From Nocardioidaceae bacterium (GTDB taxonomy: Bacteria; Actinomycetota; Actinomycetes; Propionibacteriales; Nocardioidaceae), in contig JACJWW010000008.1 of assembly GCA_020636935.1 (NCBI GenBank), positions 1 to 64,000 on the forward strand: a stretch of DNA of 64,000 nucleotides, in the 5' to 3' direction. The notes under the pieces were generated by a model. It saw nothing but the letters and a program-made list of their open reading frames with translations. It was not told where the DNA came from and ran no database searches. Shown here piece after piece: positions 34,314 to 42,565 of this stretch. Each line of letters opens with the position of its first letter. Position 1 is the stretch's first letter. The translations under genes were made by a program, and so were the position numbers.

Positions 34314-34781
34314 ATGCCCAAGATGGTCAGCTATCGCTTCCAACGCATCTCAACCGCATCACCTGAGGTGCTCTTCGATCTCGTCGCCAACGCTGATCAA
34401 TGGAAGCACTGGGCCGGGCCACTCGTGCTCAGCTCGCACTTCGCCTATCTCGGGCCAGCCCAAGATGGAGGTGTGGGCTCCGTTCGCGCGCTAGGACCTG
34501 GCTTCACCGCCGCCAAGGAGCGTACGACGATCCACGAGCGCCCACATCGCTATGGCTATGAGATGGCCAAGGACCAGCCTCCGTTGAAGGGCTATCAGTC
34601 AATGGTGGAGTTCGCCAAGCACGAGGCTGGCACACTCGTCACATGGAGTGGCAGTTTTGAAGAGTCCTTCCCCGGGAATGGCCCTGTGGTGTTGGCCGTG
34701 TTCAAACCGCTGATGAAGGATTTCCTACGCCGGTTGACCACATATGCAGATCAACTCGGGGCGTCAAGCACTGCTGGCTAG
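34314..34781 (+). CDS. SRPBCC family protein (polyketide cyclase/START-like fold)
   Basis: A 155-residue protein beginning VSYRFQRISTASPEVLFDLVANADQWKHWAG, the first strand, helix and WxxW region of the SRPBCC ligand-binding fold, followed by beta strands ending in a long C-terminal helix (KPLMKDFLRRLTTYADQL). It probably binds a small hydrophobic molecule; no enzyme is known for it. AGGAGA lies about five bases before the ATG. Its stop lies in the first copy of the tandem repeat at 34777-34811. Confidence 0.85.
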   Translation: MPKMVSYRFQRISTASPEVLFDLVANADQWKHWAGPLVLSSHFAYLGPAQDGGVGSVRALGPGFTAAKERTTIHERPHRYGYEMAKDQPPLKGYQSMVEFAKHEAGTLVTWSGSFEESFPGNGPVVLAVFKPLMKDFLRRLTTYADQLGASSTAG

Positions 34782-34811
34782 AAGGGATTGGGCCAGCTAG
34801 AAGGGATTGGG
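34777..34811. repeat. 19-bp tandem duplication carrying the stops of two convergent genes
   Basis: A 16-base sequence beginning GCTAGAAGGGATTGGG occurs at 34777-34792 and again at 34796-34811, a 19-base period. The TAG of CTAG in the first copy ends the SRPBCC gene; the same palindrome in the second copy, read on the minus strand, ends the nucleotide cyclase gene. Confidence 0.85.
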
Positions 34812-35762
34812 ACGGCTCACCGAGACTGGTTCGGTGATCCCGAAGCCACGGATGTGCCGGGCCGGTAGCACTCGGGTGACATATTCATCAGGCAGCAGCG
34901 CTGCCGTACGTCCGTCAGTGATCACCCGATTGCGCCTGGCGACCGCAGTGAGTCTGGAGGCCAAGTTGACCGCTGGCCCGTAGACATCGCCCATTCTCTT
35001 CACCACCGAGCCGTAGACCAGCCCGACGCGCACGTCGGGCAGCAGGTCGAAGCGCGACACCATGTCGACGATCTCCCAGGCGATTGCCATGCCTGCCTCA
35101 GGATGCGGAGCCACGAAGAGCACTGAATCCCCCAGCCCCTTGATCACTCGGCCATCATGCTTGAAGACCACGTCGTGGGAGTTGCCCTCGAAGACCTCGA
35201 CCAGCTCACCAACCTCGTCGGGATTGAGCTCATTTGACAACGCGCTGAACTGCACGAGGTCGGCAAAACCAACCGTCGCCATGGACAGGTCTTCAGGGTG
35301 GTCCAAGCTCGGGATGCGAGCCACGGCTCCAGCAAGATGCCGGCGCCAGGCATAGGACAACAACTCCTCAAATCGCGGGCGCATCCCAGACAGCAAAGCC
35401 GCACTGACTTCTCGGCGCCCTTCCTCGGTGTCTTGTTGCTCTATGAGACCAGCGAACAGACCCACCTGCCAATCTGCCAGCCGGGACATCGTGGCTCCCA
35501 CTCCACGAGTCAGCGCTACGGCGTAGTTGAGGTCCATGCCGGTGTCGACCATCATCTGAGCAACCTGCCCCATGGCCCAAAAGTCGCTCTGGTCGAAGCT
35601 CTCGGGGTCTTCGGGTTCGGGGAAGCCCAACGCCCGCCACAAGCGCAAACCATCGCTCAGGTCGAGTCCGGCTTGCTCGATGGCTCGCTGATCGACTTCA
35701 CCGGGCAGATCAGAGAGCAGGACCTGCTGGAGTTCGTCAGGCTCCGTCATCGGTCTTGTCAC
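34797..35762 (-). CDS. Class III adenylate/guanylate cyclase, soluble
   Basis: The 321 residues carry an N-terminal helical domain (about 10-150) and a class III cyclase domain (about 158-305). Metal-binding D168 (GFADLVQFS) and D212 (KGLGDSVLF), purine-contacting K208 and D259, and transition-state N266/R270 (YGPAVNLASRL) are all present, so cAMP synthesis is plausible. There is no membrane segment, as in the Streptomyces Cya and pH-sensing Rv1264, whose N-terminal domains are regulatory. The GTG start lies inside the PH-domain gene (26-bp overlap); an ATG at 35750 is an alternative. Confidence 0.9.
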   Translation of the reverse strand: MTRPMTEPDELQQVLLSDLPGEVDQRAIEQAGLDLSDGLRLWRALGFPEPEDPESFDQSDFWAMGQVAQMMVDTGMDLNYAVALTRGVGATMSRLADWQVGLFAGLIEQQDTEEGRREVSAALLSGMRPRFEELLSYAWRRHLAGAVARIPSLDHPEDLSMATVGFADLVQFSALSNELNPDEVGELVEVFEGNSHDVVFKHDGRVIKGLGDSVLFVAPHPEAGMAIAWEIVDMVSRFDLLPDVRVGLVYGSVVKRMGDVYGPAVNLASRLTAVARRNRVITDGRTAALLPDEYVTRVLPARHIRGFGITEPVSVSRPNPF

Positions 35763-36243
35763 TCGGATGGACGAGCTCTTGCTGAATCGTCAACTGAACG
35801 GTCTCGACCTTGGGAATGTCATGCAACTCGACCCGGCCAGTCTCGCTCGCATCGGAGACGATCAAAGTGCCACAGCCCAAGAAGCGGTCCATCAGTCCTC
35901 GTTCGAAGGCAACATCGCTGATCCGGTGAACCGGAATGTCATGCCCACGACGCGAGAGCACCCCCGAGCGGGTGATCAGGCGCCTGTTGGTGAAGGCATA
36001 GGTGGTACTCAGCCACTTCAAGAAGGGCACCAGCACGAAGACCGCCAAGATCACGACTGTGATCGCAATGATGATGATCCGGATCGTGCCTGCGCTGGAT
36101 CCACCAACCTTGGAGATCGCATAGCCTGCGACTCCAAAGGTGACCAGCAAAATGACCGTTGGCCAGAGGAGCACTTTCACGTGCGTGCGGGTGGCCACGA
36201 TCACGTGTTCGCCCTCGTTCAGCAATTTCGGTTGCAAGCCCAC
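35737..36243 (-). CDS. PH domain-containing membrane protein (bPH2/DUF304)
   Basis: A 168-residue protein with two membrane helices (about 25-45 and 54-76) and a bacterial PH domain (about 80-155) containing YAFTNRRLITRSGVLSRRGHDIPVHRISDV. This family is of unknown function and is syntenic with birA in mycobacteria (Rv3278c). AGAGGA lies about eight bases before the GTG. The gene follows birA by 12 bases and overlaps the cyclase, so birA, this gene and the cyclase form one operon. Confidence 0.9.
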   Translation of the reverse strand: MGLQPKLLNEGEHVIVATRTHVKVLLWPTVILLVTFGVAGYAISKVGGSSAGTIRIIIIAITVVILAVFVLVPFLKWLSTTYAFTNRRLITRSGVLSRRGHDIPVHRISDVAFERGLMDRFLGCGTLIVSDASETGRVELHDIPKVETVQLTIQQELVHPSDKTDDGA

Positions 36244-36255
36244 AAAGTGATCCTC

Positions 36256-37044
36256 TCAGATTTGGTCTTGCCGGCGCACATATTCAACATCCCCGACCGC
36301 CAAGTGATGCACTTGCCCATCAGCCAGCACCACCAGTTGGCCGGTCTCGTCGACGTCTTGCACCGTACCCCGCAGATCTTGGCCGATCATGTGCACGACG
36401 ACCTCCCTGCCGATGGTGTCGCACTCATCGCGATAGCGCTCGCGTGGGTCCAGTCCACCGCACCATGCGTCGTACTCGCGGGAAAAGGCCTCAACCAGTG
36501 CCTGCAGCAATTGGGTACGGTCGACGGCCGCACCCTCGAGCGCGAGGGAAGTCGCATCAGGCACGGGCAACTCATCTTGTGCCTGATGCACGTTGATCCC
36601 GATGCCAACGATCGCAGCTGGCGCAGACTGGTGTTCGACTAGCTCAAGCAAGATTCCCCCAGCCTTGCGACCGTTGAGCAAGACGTCGTTGGGCCACTTG
36701 AGCTTGGGGGCAATCTGGGTGACCTCAGCCAGGGCGCTGGCTGCCGCCAAGCCGGTCAACAATGGCAGCCAAGTCCATCTCGTCACCTCCACTTGGGGGG
36801 TCAGCAGGAAGGACACCGTGAGCGACGATCGGGCTGGGGTGATCCAGTCGCGATCAAGCCGACCACGACCTGCTGTTTGGTGCTCGGCGACCACCACCAA
36901 GCCCTCCGACTCACCTTCTTGAAAGCGAGCCGCAGCCACTGCATTGGTTGACACGGCGGTCTCGAGCACTTCGACCCGGAAGGGCTTCGGCAAGGACAGG
37001 CGTGCGGGTTCAAGGGGTGGGCGAACATCTGCACTTGAGTTCAT
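36256..37044 (-). CDS. birA: Biotin--[acetyl-CoA-carboxylase] ligase, group I
   Basis: Attaches biotin to the carboxylase carrier subunit through biotinyl-AMP. The 262-residue protein has the adenylate loop AGRGRLDRDW at 58-67 and KWPNDVLLNGRKAGGILLE near 116-134, with the small SH3-like C-terminal domain. There is no N-terminal winged helix, so it is not a repressor. It is transcribed away from accD, whose enzyme needs biotinylated carrier protein. The ATG at 37044 is chosen because upstream in-frame starts lie inside accD. Confidence 0.93.
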   Translation of the reverse strand: MNSSADVRPPLEPARLSLPKPFRVEVLETAVSTNAVAAARFQEGESEGLVVVAEHQTAGRGRLDRDWITPARSSLTVSFLLTPQVEVTRWTWLPLLTGLAAASALAEVTQIAPKLKWPNDVLLNGRKAGGILLELVEHQSAPAAIVGIGINVHQAQDELPVPDATSLALEGAAVDRTQLLQALVEAFSREYDAWCGGLDPRERYRDECDTIGREVVVHMIGQDLRGTVQDVDETGQLVVLADGQVHHLAVGDVEYVRRQDQI

Positions 37045-37050
37045 GGAGAA

Positions 37051-37057
37051 TAGATTG
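37051..37057. promoter_or_regulatory. Overlapping divergent -10 elements between birA and accD
   Basis: TAGATT (37051-37056) on the plus strand would serve accD with a leader of about 27 bases, and CAATCT (37057-37052) on the minus strand lies seven bases before the birA ATG. The minus-strand match lacks the first T. Confidence 0.35.
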
Positions 37058-37089
37058 GCCGATGGCATCAACATCCACAAGGAGTCTTC

Positions 37090-38709
37090 GTGAGCGCAAA
37101 TCCCGGTGAGGGCACTGACGTACCGACCGACATCGACATCCACACCACGGCTGGCAAGCTCGCGGATCTCGAGCGTCGCATCGACGAGGCTGTGCATGCC
37201 GCTTCGAAGAAGGCCGTCGAGAAGCAGCATGCCAAGGGCAAGAAGACCGCCCGCGAGCGCATTGAGGCATTGTTTGACGAGGGCAGCTTCGTTGAGTTGG
37301 ATGAGTTGGCCCGACACCGGTCAACGGCCTTCGGCCAACAGAAGAATCGCCCCTATGGCGATGGCGTGATCACCGGCTATGGCACCGTCGATGGCCGCCA
37401 GGTTTGCGTCTTCTCCCAGGATTTCACGATCTTCGGAGGGTCCTTGGGCGAGGTCTACGGCGAGAAGATCTGCAAAGTCATGGACCTCGCGATCAAGACC
37501 GGCGCTCCCATCGTGGGCATCAATGAAGGCGCTGGAGCCCGGATCCAAGAAGGTGTCGTCTCCTTGGGCCTGTACGGCGAGATCTTCCGCCGCAATGTGC
37601 ACGCCTCAGGCGTGATCCCGCAAATCAGCATGATCATGGGCTCATGTGCTGGTGGGCATGTCTATTCCCCAGCCGTCACCGACTTCACGGTGATGGTCGA
37701 CGGCACCTCAAACATGTTCATCACTGGCCCTGATGTGATCAAGACGGTCACCGGCGAAGACGTCACCATGGAAGATCTAGGTGGCGCCCGCACCCACAAC
37801 ACCAAATCGGGCAATGCCCACTACATGGCAGCAGACGAAGACGACGCCATCGAATATGTGAAGGCGCTGCTGTCCTATCTGCCGCAAAACAATCTCGACC
37901 CTGCGCCGAGCTTCGATGCGCCGGCCGAGATGGAGTTCACTGACACGGATCGGGCGCTCGACACAATCATCCCTGACTCCCCCAATCAGCCCTATGACAT
38001 GCATTCGGTCATCGAAGCCGTGCTCGATGACGAGGAATTCCTTGAGGTCATGGAACTCTTCGCCCCCAATCTGATCGTCGGCTACGGCCGAGTCGAGGGC
38101 AAGTCCGTGGGCATCGTGGCAAATCAGCCCATGCAATTCGCCGGCACCCTTGACATCGATGCGTCGGAGAAGGCAGCACGATTCGTGCGCACCTGTGATG
38201 CCTTCAACATCCCAGTACTCACCTTCGTCGATGTGCCCGGCTTCCTGCCCGGTACCGACCAGGAATGGAATGGCATCATCAGGCGTGGCGCCAAGCTCAT
38301 CTATGCCTATTCCGAGGCCACTGTCCCATTGGTCACGGTGATCACTCGCAAGGCCTACGGTGGCGCCTATGACGTCATGGGATCCAAGCACTTGGGCTCC
38401 GACATCAGCTTGGCTTGGCCAACAGCCCAGATCGCAGTCATGGGCGCCCAAGGTGCGGCCAATATTTTGCACCGCAAGGAATTGAAGAAGATCGAGGAAG
38501 AAGGCGGCGACGTGGAGGCCCGTCGTGCCGAGTTGATCGCCGAATACGAAGACACCCTCGCCAATCCCTATATCGCGGCCGAGCGAGGCTACGTCGACGC
38601 CGTGATCTCTCCCCACGAGACCCGCCTCGAGGTGGTGCGGGCCCTGCGGCTGTTGGAGACCAAACGCGAGACCCTGCCACCCAAGAAGCATGGGAACATC
38701 CCGCTGTGA
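37090..38709 (+). CDS. accD5: Acyl-CoA (propionyl/acetyl-CoA) carboxylase beta subunit
   Basis: Carboxyltransferase subunit that moves CO2 from biotin to propionyl-CoA or acetyl-CoA, supplying methylmalonyl-CoA or malonyl-CoA. The 539 residues are standard. Oxyanion and CoA-binding glycine-rich segments (GAGARIQEGV near 140, GSCAGGHVYSPA near 185) and the biotin-site loop GFLPGTDQEWNGIIRRGAKL near 380 are intact, ending with the conserved PPKKHGNIPL. AAGGAG lies five bases before the GTG. AccE follows with a GTGA overlap. Together with mutAB it could run the propionate-to-succinate route. The biotin carboxylase alpha subunit is not in the window. Confidence 0.95.
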   Translation: MSANPGEGTDVPTDIDIHTTAGKLADLERRIDEAVHAASKKAVEKQHAKGKKTARERIEALFDEGSFVELDELARHRSTAFGQQKNRPYGDGVITGYGTVDGRQVCVFSQDFTIFGGSLGEVYGEKICKVMDLAIKTGAPIVGINEGAGARIQEGVVSLGLYGEIFRRNVHASGVIPQISMIMGSCAGGHVYSPAVTDFTVMVDGTSNMFITGPDVIKTVTGEDVTMEDLGGARTHNTKSGNAHYMAADEDDAIEYVKALLSYLPQNNLDPAPSFDAPAEMEFTDTDRALDTIIPDSPNQPYDMHSVIEAVLDDEEFLEVMELFAPNLIVGYGRVEGKSVGIVANQPMQFAGTLDIDASEKAARFVRTCDAFNIPVLTFVDVPGFLPGTDQEWNGIIRRGAKLIYAYSEATVPLVTVITRKAYGGAYDVMGSKHLGSDISLAWPTAQIAVMGAQGAANILHRKELKKIEEEGGDVEARRAELIAEYEDTLANPYIAAERGYVDAVISPHETRLEVVRALRLLETKRETLPPKKHGNIPL

Positions 38710-38939
38710 GCCCCACGAATCCAGAGCCTTCGCAGTCACCGACCCCAGCACTGAAGGTGCTCACCCCTGATGCCACGCCCGAGGAGATTGCTGCTTTGGT
38801 GGCTGTCCTCGCGGCATCGGGCCAGCCAGAGGCAGCTCCTGCACCGTTGCGGTCAACTTGGGCTGCGCCACATCGCGCAACCCGCGACGTACACCACCCC
38901 CGACCAGGGGCGTGGCGCGTGAGCGCGCTGCCTCGCTGA
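38706..38939 (+). CDS. accE: Acyl-CoA carboxylase epsilon subunit
   Basis: A 77-residue small protein overlapping the accD stop (GTGA). LTPDATPEEIAALVAVLAA in the middle and the C-terminal tryptophan-containing GAWRVSALPR are the conserved features of actinobacterial AccE/PccE, which bridges alpha and beta subunits. The N-terminus is proline/serine-rich. Length, position and motifs agree. Confidence 0.93.
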   Translation: MSPTNPEPSQSPTPALKVLTPDATPEEIAALVAVLAASGQPEAAPAPLRSTWAAPHRATRDVHHPRPGAWRVSALPR

Positions 38940-38944
38940 TCACT

Positions 38945-38950
38945 TAGGCT
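38945..38950 (+). promoter_or_regulatory. Candidate leaderless promoter of maf
   Basis: TAGGCT ends eight bases before the GTG at 38959. Confidence 0.45.
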
Positions 38951-38958
38951 TCTGGCCT

Positions 38959-39555
38959 GTGAATGCCCCTCGGCTCATCTTGGCTTCCGCGTCACCTGCT
39001 CGATTGAAGGTGCTCCGCGGAGCCGGACTCGACCCCGAGGTGATCATCAGCGGAGTCCACGAAGAAGGTATCGACGCGCCAAATACCGCTGAACTGACCG
39101 TGAAACTGGCCCAACTGAAGGCCGTTGCGGTCGCCACAAATACCCCCAATGCCTTGGTCATCGGCTGCGATTCACTGTTGGAGTTCGAAGGTGAGGCCCT
39201 TGGCAAGCCATTCGATGAGGTCGAGGCTGTGGAACGCTGGCAACGCATGCGCGGGCACCACGGCGTACTCCACACGGGTCACTGCATCATCGACACCCAA
39301 CGTGATGTTTGGCTGGCTCGCAGCGCCGCAACGCAGGTACGCTTCGCAAACATCAGCGACGACGAGATAGCAGCCTATGTCGCCTCGGGTGAGGCGACCA
39401 AGGTGGCTGGCGCCTTCACCCTCGACGGACTGTCCGGGCCCTTCATTTCTGGGATCACCGGAGACCCCTCAAATGTGATCGGAATAAGCCTGCCTTTGGT
39501 CAGGATGATGCTCAACGAGCTGGGCTACGAGATCACCGATCTCTGGCGTCAGTGA
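38959..39555 (+). CDS. maf: Maf-family nucleoside triphosphate pyrophosphatase
   Basis: A 198-residue Maf protein that hydrolyses canonical or modified NTPs to monophosphates and is tied to division arrest in bacteria. LILASASPARLKVL at the N-terminus and VIGCDSLLEFEGEALGKP (the catalytic aspartate) are typical; the C-terminal half has the FTLDGLSGPFISGITGDPSNVIG segment. It follows accE by 19 bases, the usual actinobacterial order. The 3' end overlaps that of the GtrA gene by 23 bases. Confidence 0.93.
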   Translation: MNAPRLILASASPARLKVLRGAGLDPEVIISGVHEEGIDAPNTAELTVKLAQLKAVAVATNTPNALVIGCDSLLEFEGEALGKPFDEVEAVERWQRMRGHHGVLHTGHCIIDTQRDVWLARSAATQVRFANISDDEIAAYVASGEATKVAGAFTLDGLSGPFISGITGDPSNVIGISLPLVRMMLNELGYEITDLWRQ

Positions 39556-40096
39556 CCTGCCGGTCATCGAGCTTGTCCTCGTCGTCATCCCAATCGGACT
39601 CATCACCTTCAGAAACCAAGTGCGCATAAGCCTCATTGCGACCAGTCCAAGTGATGTGGTGGCGTTTGAACGCGAACTTGCGAAATGCCCAGAACCTGAA
39701 CACTGTTGCGGCACCACCGCCGATCAGATTGCCGGACAAGTTGTCCATCCAGATCGAGTTGTTGTCGAGCACATTGCGGGTGAACCACAAGCAAGCCATC
39801 GGGATCACGAAGGACGAAAGATTGATCGCCGCGTAGACAACCACTCCCCCGCCCGGGCCAATCGGCCGCCGGTCCTTGAAGACCACATGCCTGGACCCTA
39901 GGAAGCTGATCACCATGCCGACACTGTTGGCCACGGCATATGCCGTGAGCGGGTAGTGATGCATGGGGCCTGCAAACAACCCCTTGACACCGTGGGTAAG
40001 GAAATTGAAAGCCACCAGCGCCACCGCAGTGGCCACGATATTCACGCCGGTGAACTTCGCGGCCTCTCCACCGACCCGCTTGGCTGTCTCCCTCAT
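39533..40096 (-). CDS. GtrA-family membrane protein
   Basis: A 187-residue protein with four membrane helices (about 15-36, 48-68, 84-104 and 118-140), NSVGMVISFLGSRHVVFKDR between helices 2 and 3, and an acidic C-terminal tail. GtrA proteins help flip or use polyprenyl-linked sugars in the membrane. It lies three bases behind the acyl-CoA dehydrogenase gene and is probably co-transcribed with it. The substrate here is unknown; the position matches Rv3277. Confidence 0.88.
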   Translation of the reverse strand: MRETAKRVGGEAAKFTGVNIVATAVALVAFNFLTHGVKGLFAGPMHHYPLTAYAVANSVGMVISFLGSRHVVFKDRRPIGPGGGVVVYAAINLSSFVIPMACLWFTRNVLDNNSIWMDNLSGNLIGGGAATVFRFWAFRKFAFKRHHITWTGRNEAYAHLVSEGDESDWDDDEDKLDDRQVTDARDR

Positions 40097-40099
40097 CAG

Positions 40100-41266
40100 C
40101 TACTCGACTGGGAGTCCCAATCCGCGCGCAATCAGCATGCGCTGGACCTCCGAGGTGCCCTCACCGATCTCAAGGATCTTGGCATCACGATAGAAGCGCG
40201 CCATCGGATTTTCTTCCATGAAGCCATATCCGCCAGCCACCTGCGTCGCAATCCGGGTGGCGGTCACTGCCGCTTCAGAGGAATAGAGTTTGGCCACCGA
40301 AGCGGCCTGTTTGAACTCCTGCATCGAACTGCCGGAGTCCTTCAACCAGGCAGCCTGGTAGGTCAGGGCACGAGCCGCGGAAACCATCACCTGAAGATCG
40401 GCGATCTGGAAGGCAACGCCCTGCTTGGTGCCGATCGGGACCCCAAATGCGGTGCGCTCATTGGCGTACTTCACCGAAAAATCCAAGCAGGCCTGGATGC
40501 AGCCGACCGCAAGTGCAGAGATGGCAACCCGCCCGTCATCGAGAGCAGCCAAGAACTGGGCATAACCACGCCCGCGCTCCCCCAACAGGTTTTCCTCGGG
40601 CACGACGACATCGACGAAGCTCAACGGGTGGGTATCTGAGATATTCCAGCCCAACTTGTCGTAGCCCTTCTCCGCGGTGAACCCGGGCGTGCCCGCAGGG
40701 ATGATGATCGTTGAAATCTCTGGGCGATCATCGGCACGCTCTCCGGTGCGGGCCGTCACCGTGACCAAGGAGGTGATCTTCGACCCGGAGTTGGTGATGA
40801 ACTGCTTTGATCCGTTGACCACCCAGTTGCCCTCGCGCAATTCCGCCTTTGTGCGGGTGGCGCCGGCATCTGAACCAGCCCCGGGCTCGGTCAACCCGAA
40901 TCCGGCCAACTTCTGACCGCTGACCAACTCAGGCAACCAGGCCTGCTTCTGGGCTTGCGTGCCGTGCGTGAGGATTGGGTTGATCCCCAGGCCAACCGCA
41001 GCCTCCAAGGTGATGCCCAGTGCCTGATCGATGCGCCCGATCTCCTCGATTGCCACGCACAGGCTGGTGAAGTCACCGCCAGATCCGCCGTACTCCTCAG
41101 GGGCCGTGAGGCCGAACAGACCGAGATCTCCCATCTGGTGGATGACTTCCACCGGGAAATGATGATCGCGGTCCCATTGCGCAACATGTGGGGCAATGAC
41201 TTGCTCAGCGAAGTCTCTGACCGACACCCGGAACTGCTCGTGCTCCTCGGACAAGGCAAAAGTCAT
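40100..41266 (-). CDS. Acyl-CoA dehydrogenase (FadE25-like)
   Basis: A 388-residue FAD enzyme for the first oxidation of acyl-CoA beta-oxidation. FGLTEPGAGSDAG and WVVNGSKQFITNSG bind FAD and substrate; the C-terminal DAKILEIGEGTSEVQRMLIAR contains the catalytic glutamate of the short/medium-chain subgroup. Electrons would go to ETF. TAGGGT six bases before the ATG predicts leaderless expression. The neighbours match fadE25 (Rv3274c) in mycobacteria. Confidence 0.95.
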   Translation of the reverse strand: MTFALSEEHEQFRVSVRDFAEQVIAPHVAQWDRDHHFPVEVIHQMGDLGLFGLTAPEEYGGSGGDFTSLCVAIEEIGRIDQALGITLEAAVGLGINPILTHGTQAQKQAWLPELVSGQKLAGFGLTEPGAGSDAGATRTKAELREGNWVVNGSKQFITNSGSKITSLVTVTARTGERADDRPEISTIIIPAGTPGFTAEKGYDKLGWNISDTHPLSFVDVVVPEENLLGERGRGYAQFLAALDDGRVAISALAVGCIQACLDFSVKYANERTAFGVPIGTKQGVAFQIADLQVMVSAARALTYQAAWLKDSGSSMQEFKQAASVAKLYSSEAAVTATRIATQVAGGYGFMEENPMARFYRDAKILEIGEGTSEVQRMLIARGLGLPVE

Positions 41267-41272
41267 TTGCCC

Positions 41273-41278
41273 ACCCTA
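41273..41278 (-). promoter_or_regulatory. Candidate leaderless promoter of the acyl-CoA dehydrogenase gene
   Basis: TAGGGT ends six bases before the ATG at 41266. Confidence 0.45.
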
Positions 41279-41336
41279 TCGGGCATGAGTTGGCGCGTCG
41301 TAACATCAGCTCAACATCCACCGAGAGGGCCAATCC

Positions 41337-42062
41337 ATGCGCTTAAGTTCGCCGCACATTTCCTTGGCGGTCGGGTCAGCTCTGCTTGCCTTGCTGGTAG
41401 CTGGATGCGGCGCGCCCAAGCCCCTGACCGAAAAACAGGCAGCCCAAGTGGTATTCACCAAGGCCAACGCAGGCCCCACGTTCGTGAAGGGCGATGACTC
41501 GGCCTTGACTACGCGATTGGGGTGCCTGGAGACGATGGCCAGCTTCTCCGGCAAAGCGGCCACCAAACCGGCAAGCAGCGCGATCAGCCAATTTGGCATC
41601 GACAGCCTCTCGGGGCTGCCTGCAGTCCGCACTGAAGTGCGCAGCTACGACGACCAGGCCACGGCCGCCGCCGTGATGAAGGCGATCAAGGCTCAGGCCA
41701 CCAAGTGCACCGAGGTCAAGATCGACGGTGAGACGAGCCATTTCCAGATGACGGTCCAGCACGACGAGAAGAAGTCGCTGAAAGATGCCAATGCCCAACT
41801 GAACACCATCGGGCTCGGTGAAGTCAGCAGCACGAAGGGCATGAAGTTGCCCACCGGCTTGTGGCTGACCCACGCCATCAAGGACAACAACCTGCTTGCC
41901 ATCACCTATTTGAACTACTCCGTGACCGACGAAGACGTGGCGCTCGCCTACAACAAGGCAGCCTGGCAGCGACTGACTGACGTGATGAACGGCAACAAGC
42001 CACCAAAGGGGGCTGTTGAGCTACCCAAGCAGCCAGCGGGCCAGGAGACTCAAGGCCAGTAG
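41337..42062 (+). CDS. Putative lipoprotein of unknown function
   Basis: A 241-residue exported protein with a basic start, hydrophobic h-region and lipobox LVAGC, the modified cysteine being C24. The mature part (about 25-220) has an alternating strand/helix pattern, with LTEKQAAQVVF at its start and TGLWLTHAIKDNNLLAITYL near the end; it resembles sensor-type periplasmic lipoprotein domains of actinobacteria but I do not recognise a family. The last residues are proline/glutamine-rich. The 3' end overlaps the PH-domain gene by 42 bases. Confidence 0.75.
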   Translation: MRLSSPHISLAVGSALLALLVAGCGAPKPLTEKQAAQVVFTKANAGPTFVKGDDSALTTRLGCLETMASFSGKAATKPASSAISQFGIDSLSGLPAVRTEVRSYDDQATAAAVMKAIKAQATKCTEVKIDGETSHFQMTVQHDEKKSLKDANAQLNTIGLGEVSSTKGMKLPTGLWLTHAIKDNNLLAITYLNYSVTDEDVALAYNKAAWQRLTDVMNGNKPPKGAVELPKQPAGQETQGQ

Positions 42063-42542
42063 CACAGTGATCATCAGCGAAATCGCTAGTTCGCGCCGCC
42101 GCCAGACCACTTTGACAGCCGCGGACTTGGGCTGATCGCAGACAAGCTGACGCAACCTCTCCTCGAAAAACTCAGCATCGGTGGGCGAGCGACTGCCCCT
42201 CGCGATGGCAGGGGTGGAGTAGACGCCATCCACCGTGATGACCTTGGTGTACTTGCCAATGAGCACAGAAGTGATTGACGAAACCGCGATCTCTCGATCA
42301 CGCAGTGCCCCTTGAAGGGTCAGCCAATCAACGCTGAGGAAGACCCGTGGGCGCCACAGCACTAGGTAGAGCAGCCAGGCGACCCACAGCACTGCGAAGA
42401 TCACCGGCAGTTGATGCCAACTTGGGGCGCTGGCCAAGACGCTGATGAGCACCAAGGCACAGACAATCCACCCGATGATGGCCGTCGCCCAGCCACCAGT
42501 TGGGCCATAACGCTGTCCTTGCTGTCTGGGCACCTCAATCAT
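42021..42542 (-). CDS. PH domain-containing membrane protein (bPH6-like)
   Basis: A 173-residue protein with a basic N-terminus, two close membrane helices (about 18-38 and 46-65), a bPH-type domain (about 66-145, RPRVFLSVDWLTLQGALRDREIAVSSITSV) and a C-terminal helix (about 150-172). It resembles the low-molecular-weight antigen 6-type proteins of actinobacteria. Function unknown. TAGGGT seven bases before the ATG forms half of a divergent promoter shared with deoC. Confidence 0.8.
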   Translation of the reverse strand: MIEVPRQQGQRYGPTGGWATAIIGWIVCALVLISVLASAPSWHQLPVIFAVLWVAWLLYLVLWRPRVFLSVDWLTLQGALRDREIAVSSITSVLIGKYTKVITVDGVYSTPAIARGSRSPTDAEFFEERLRQLVCDQPKSAAVKVVWRRRELAISLMITVLLALSLLARWLLG

Positions 42543-42549
42543 CGATCAC

Positions 42550-42559
42550 ACCCTAGACT
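42550..42559. promoter_or_regulatory. Back-to-back overlapping -10 elements for deoC and the PH-domain gene
   Basis: ACCCTAGACT reads TAGGGT on the minus strand (seven bases before the ATG at 42542) and TAGACT on the plus strand (six bases before the GTG at 42566). The two hexamers share the central TA, so polymerases could not occupy both at once. Confidence 0.55.
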
Positions 42560-42565
42560 GCCTTG

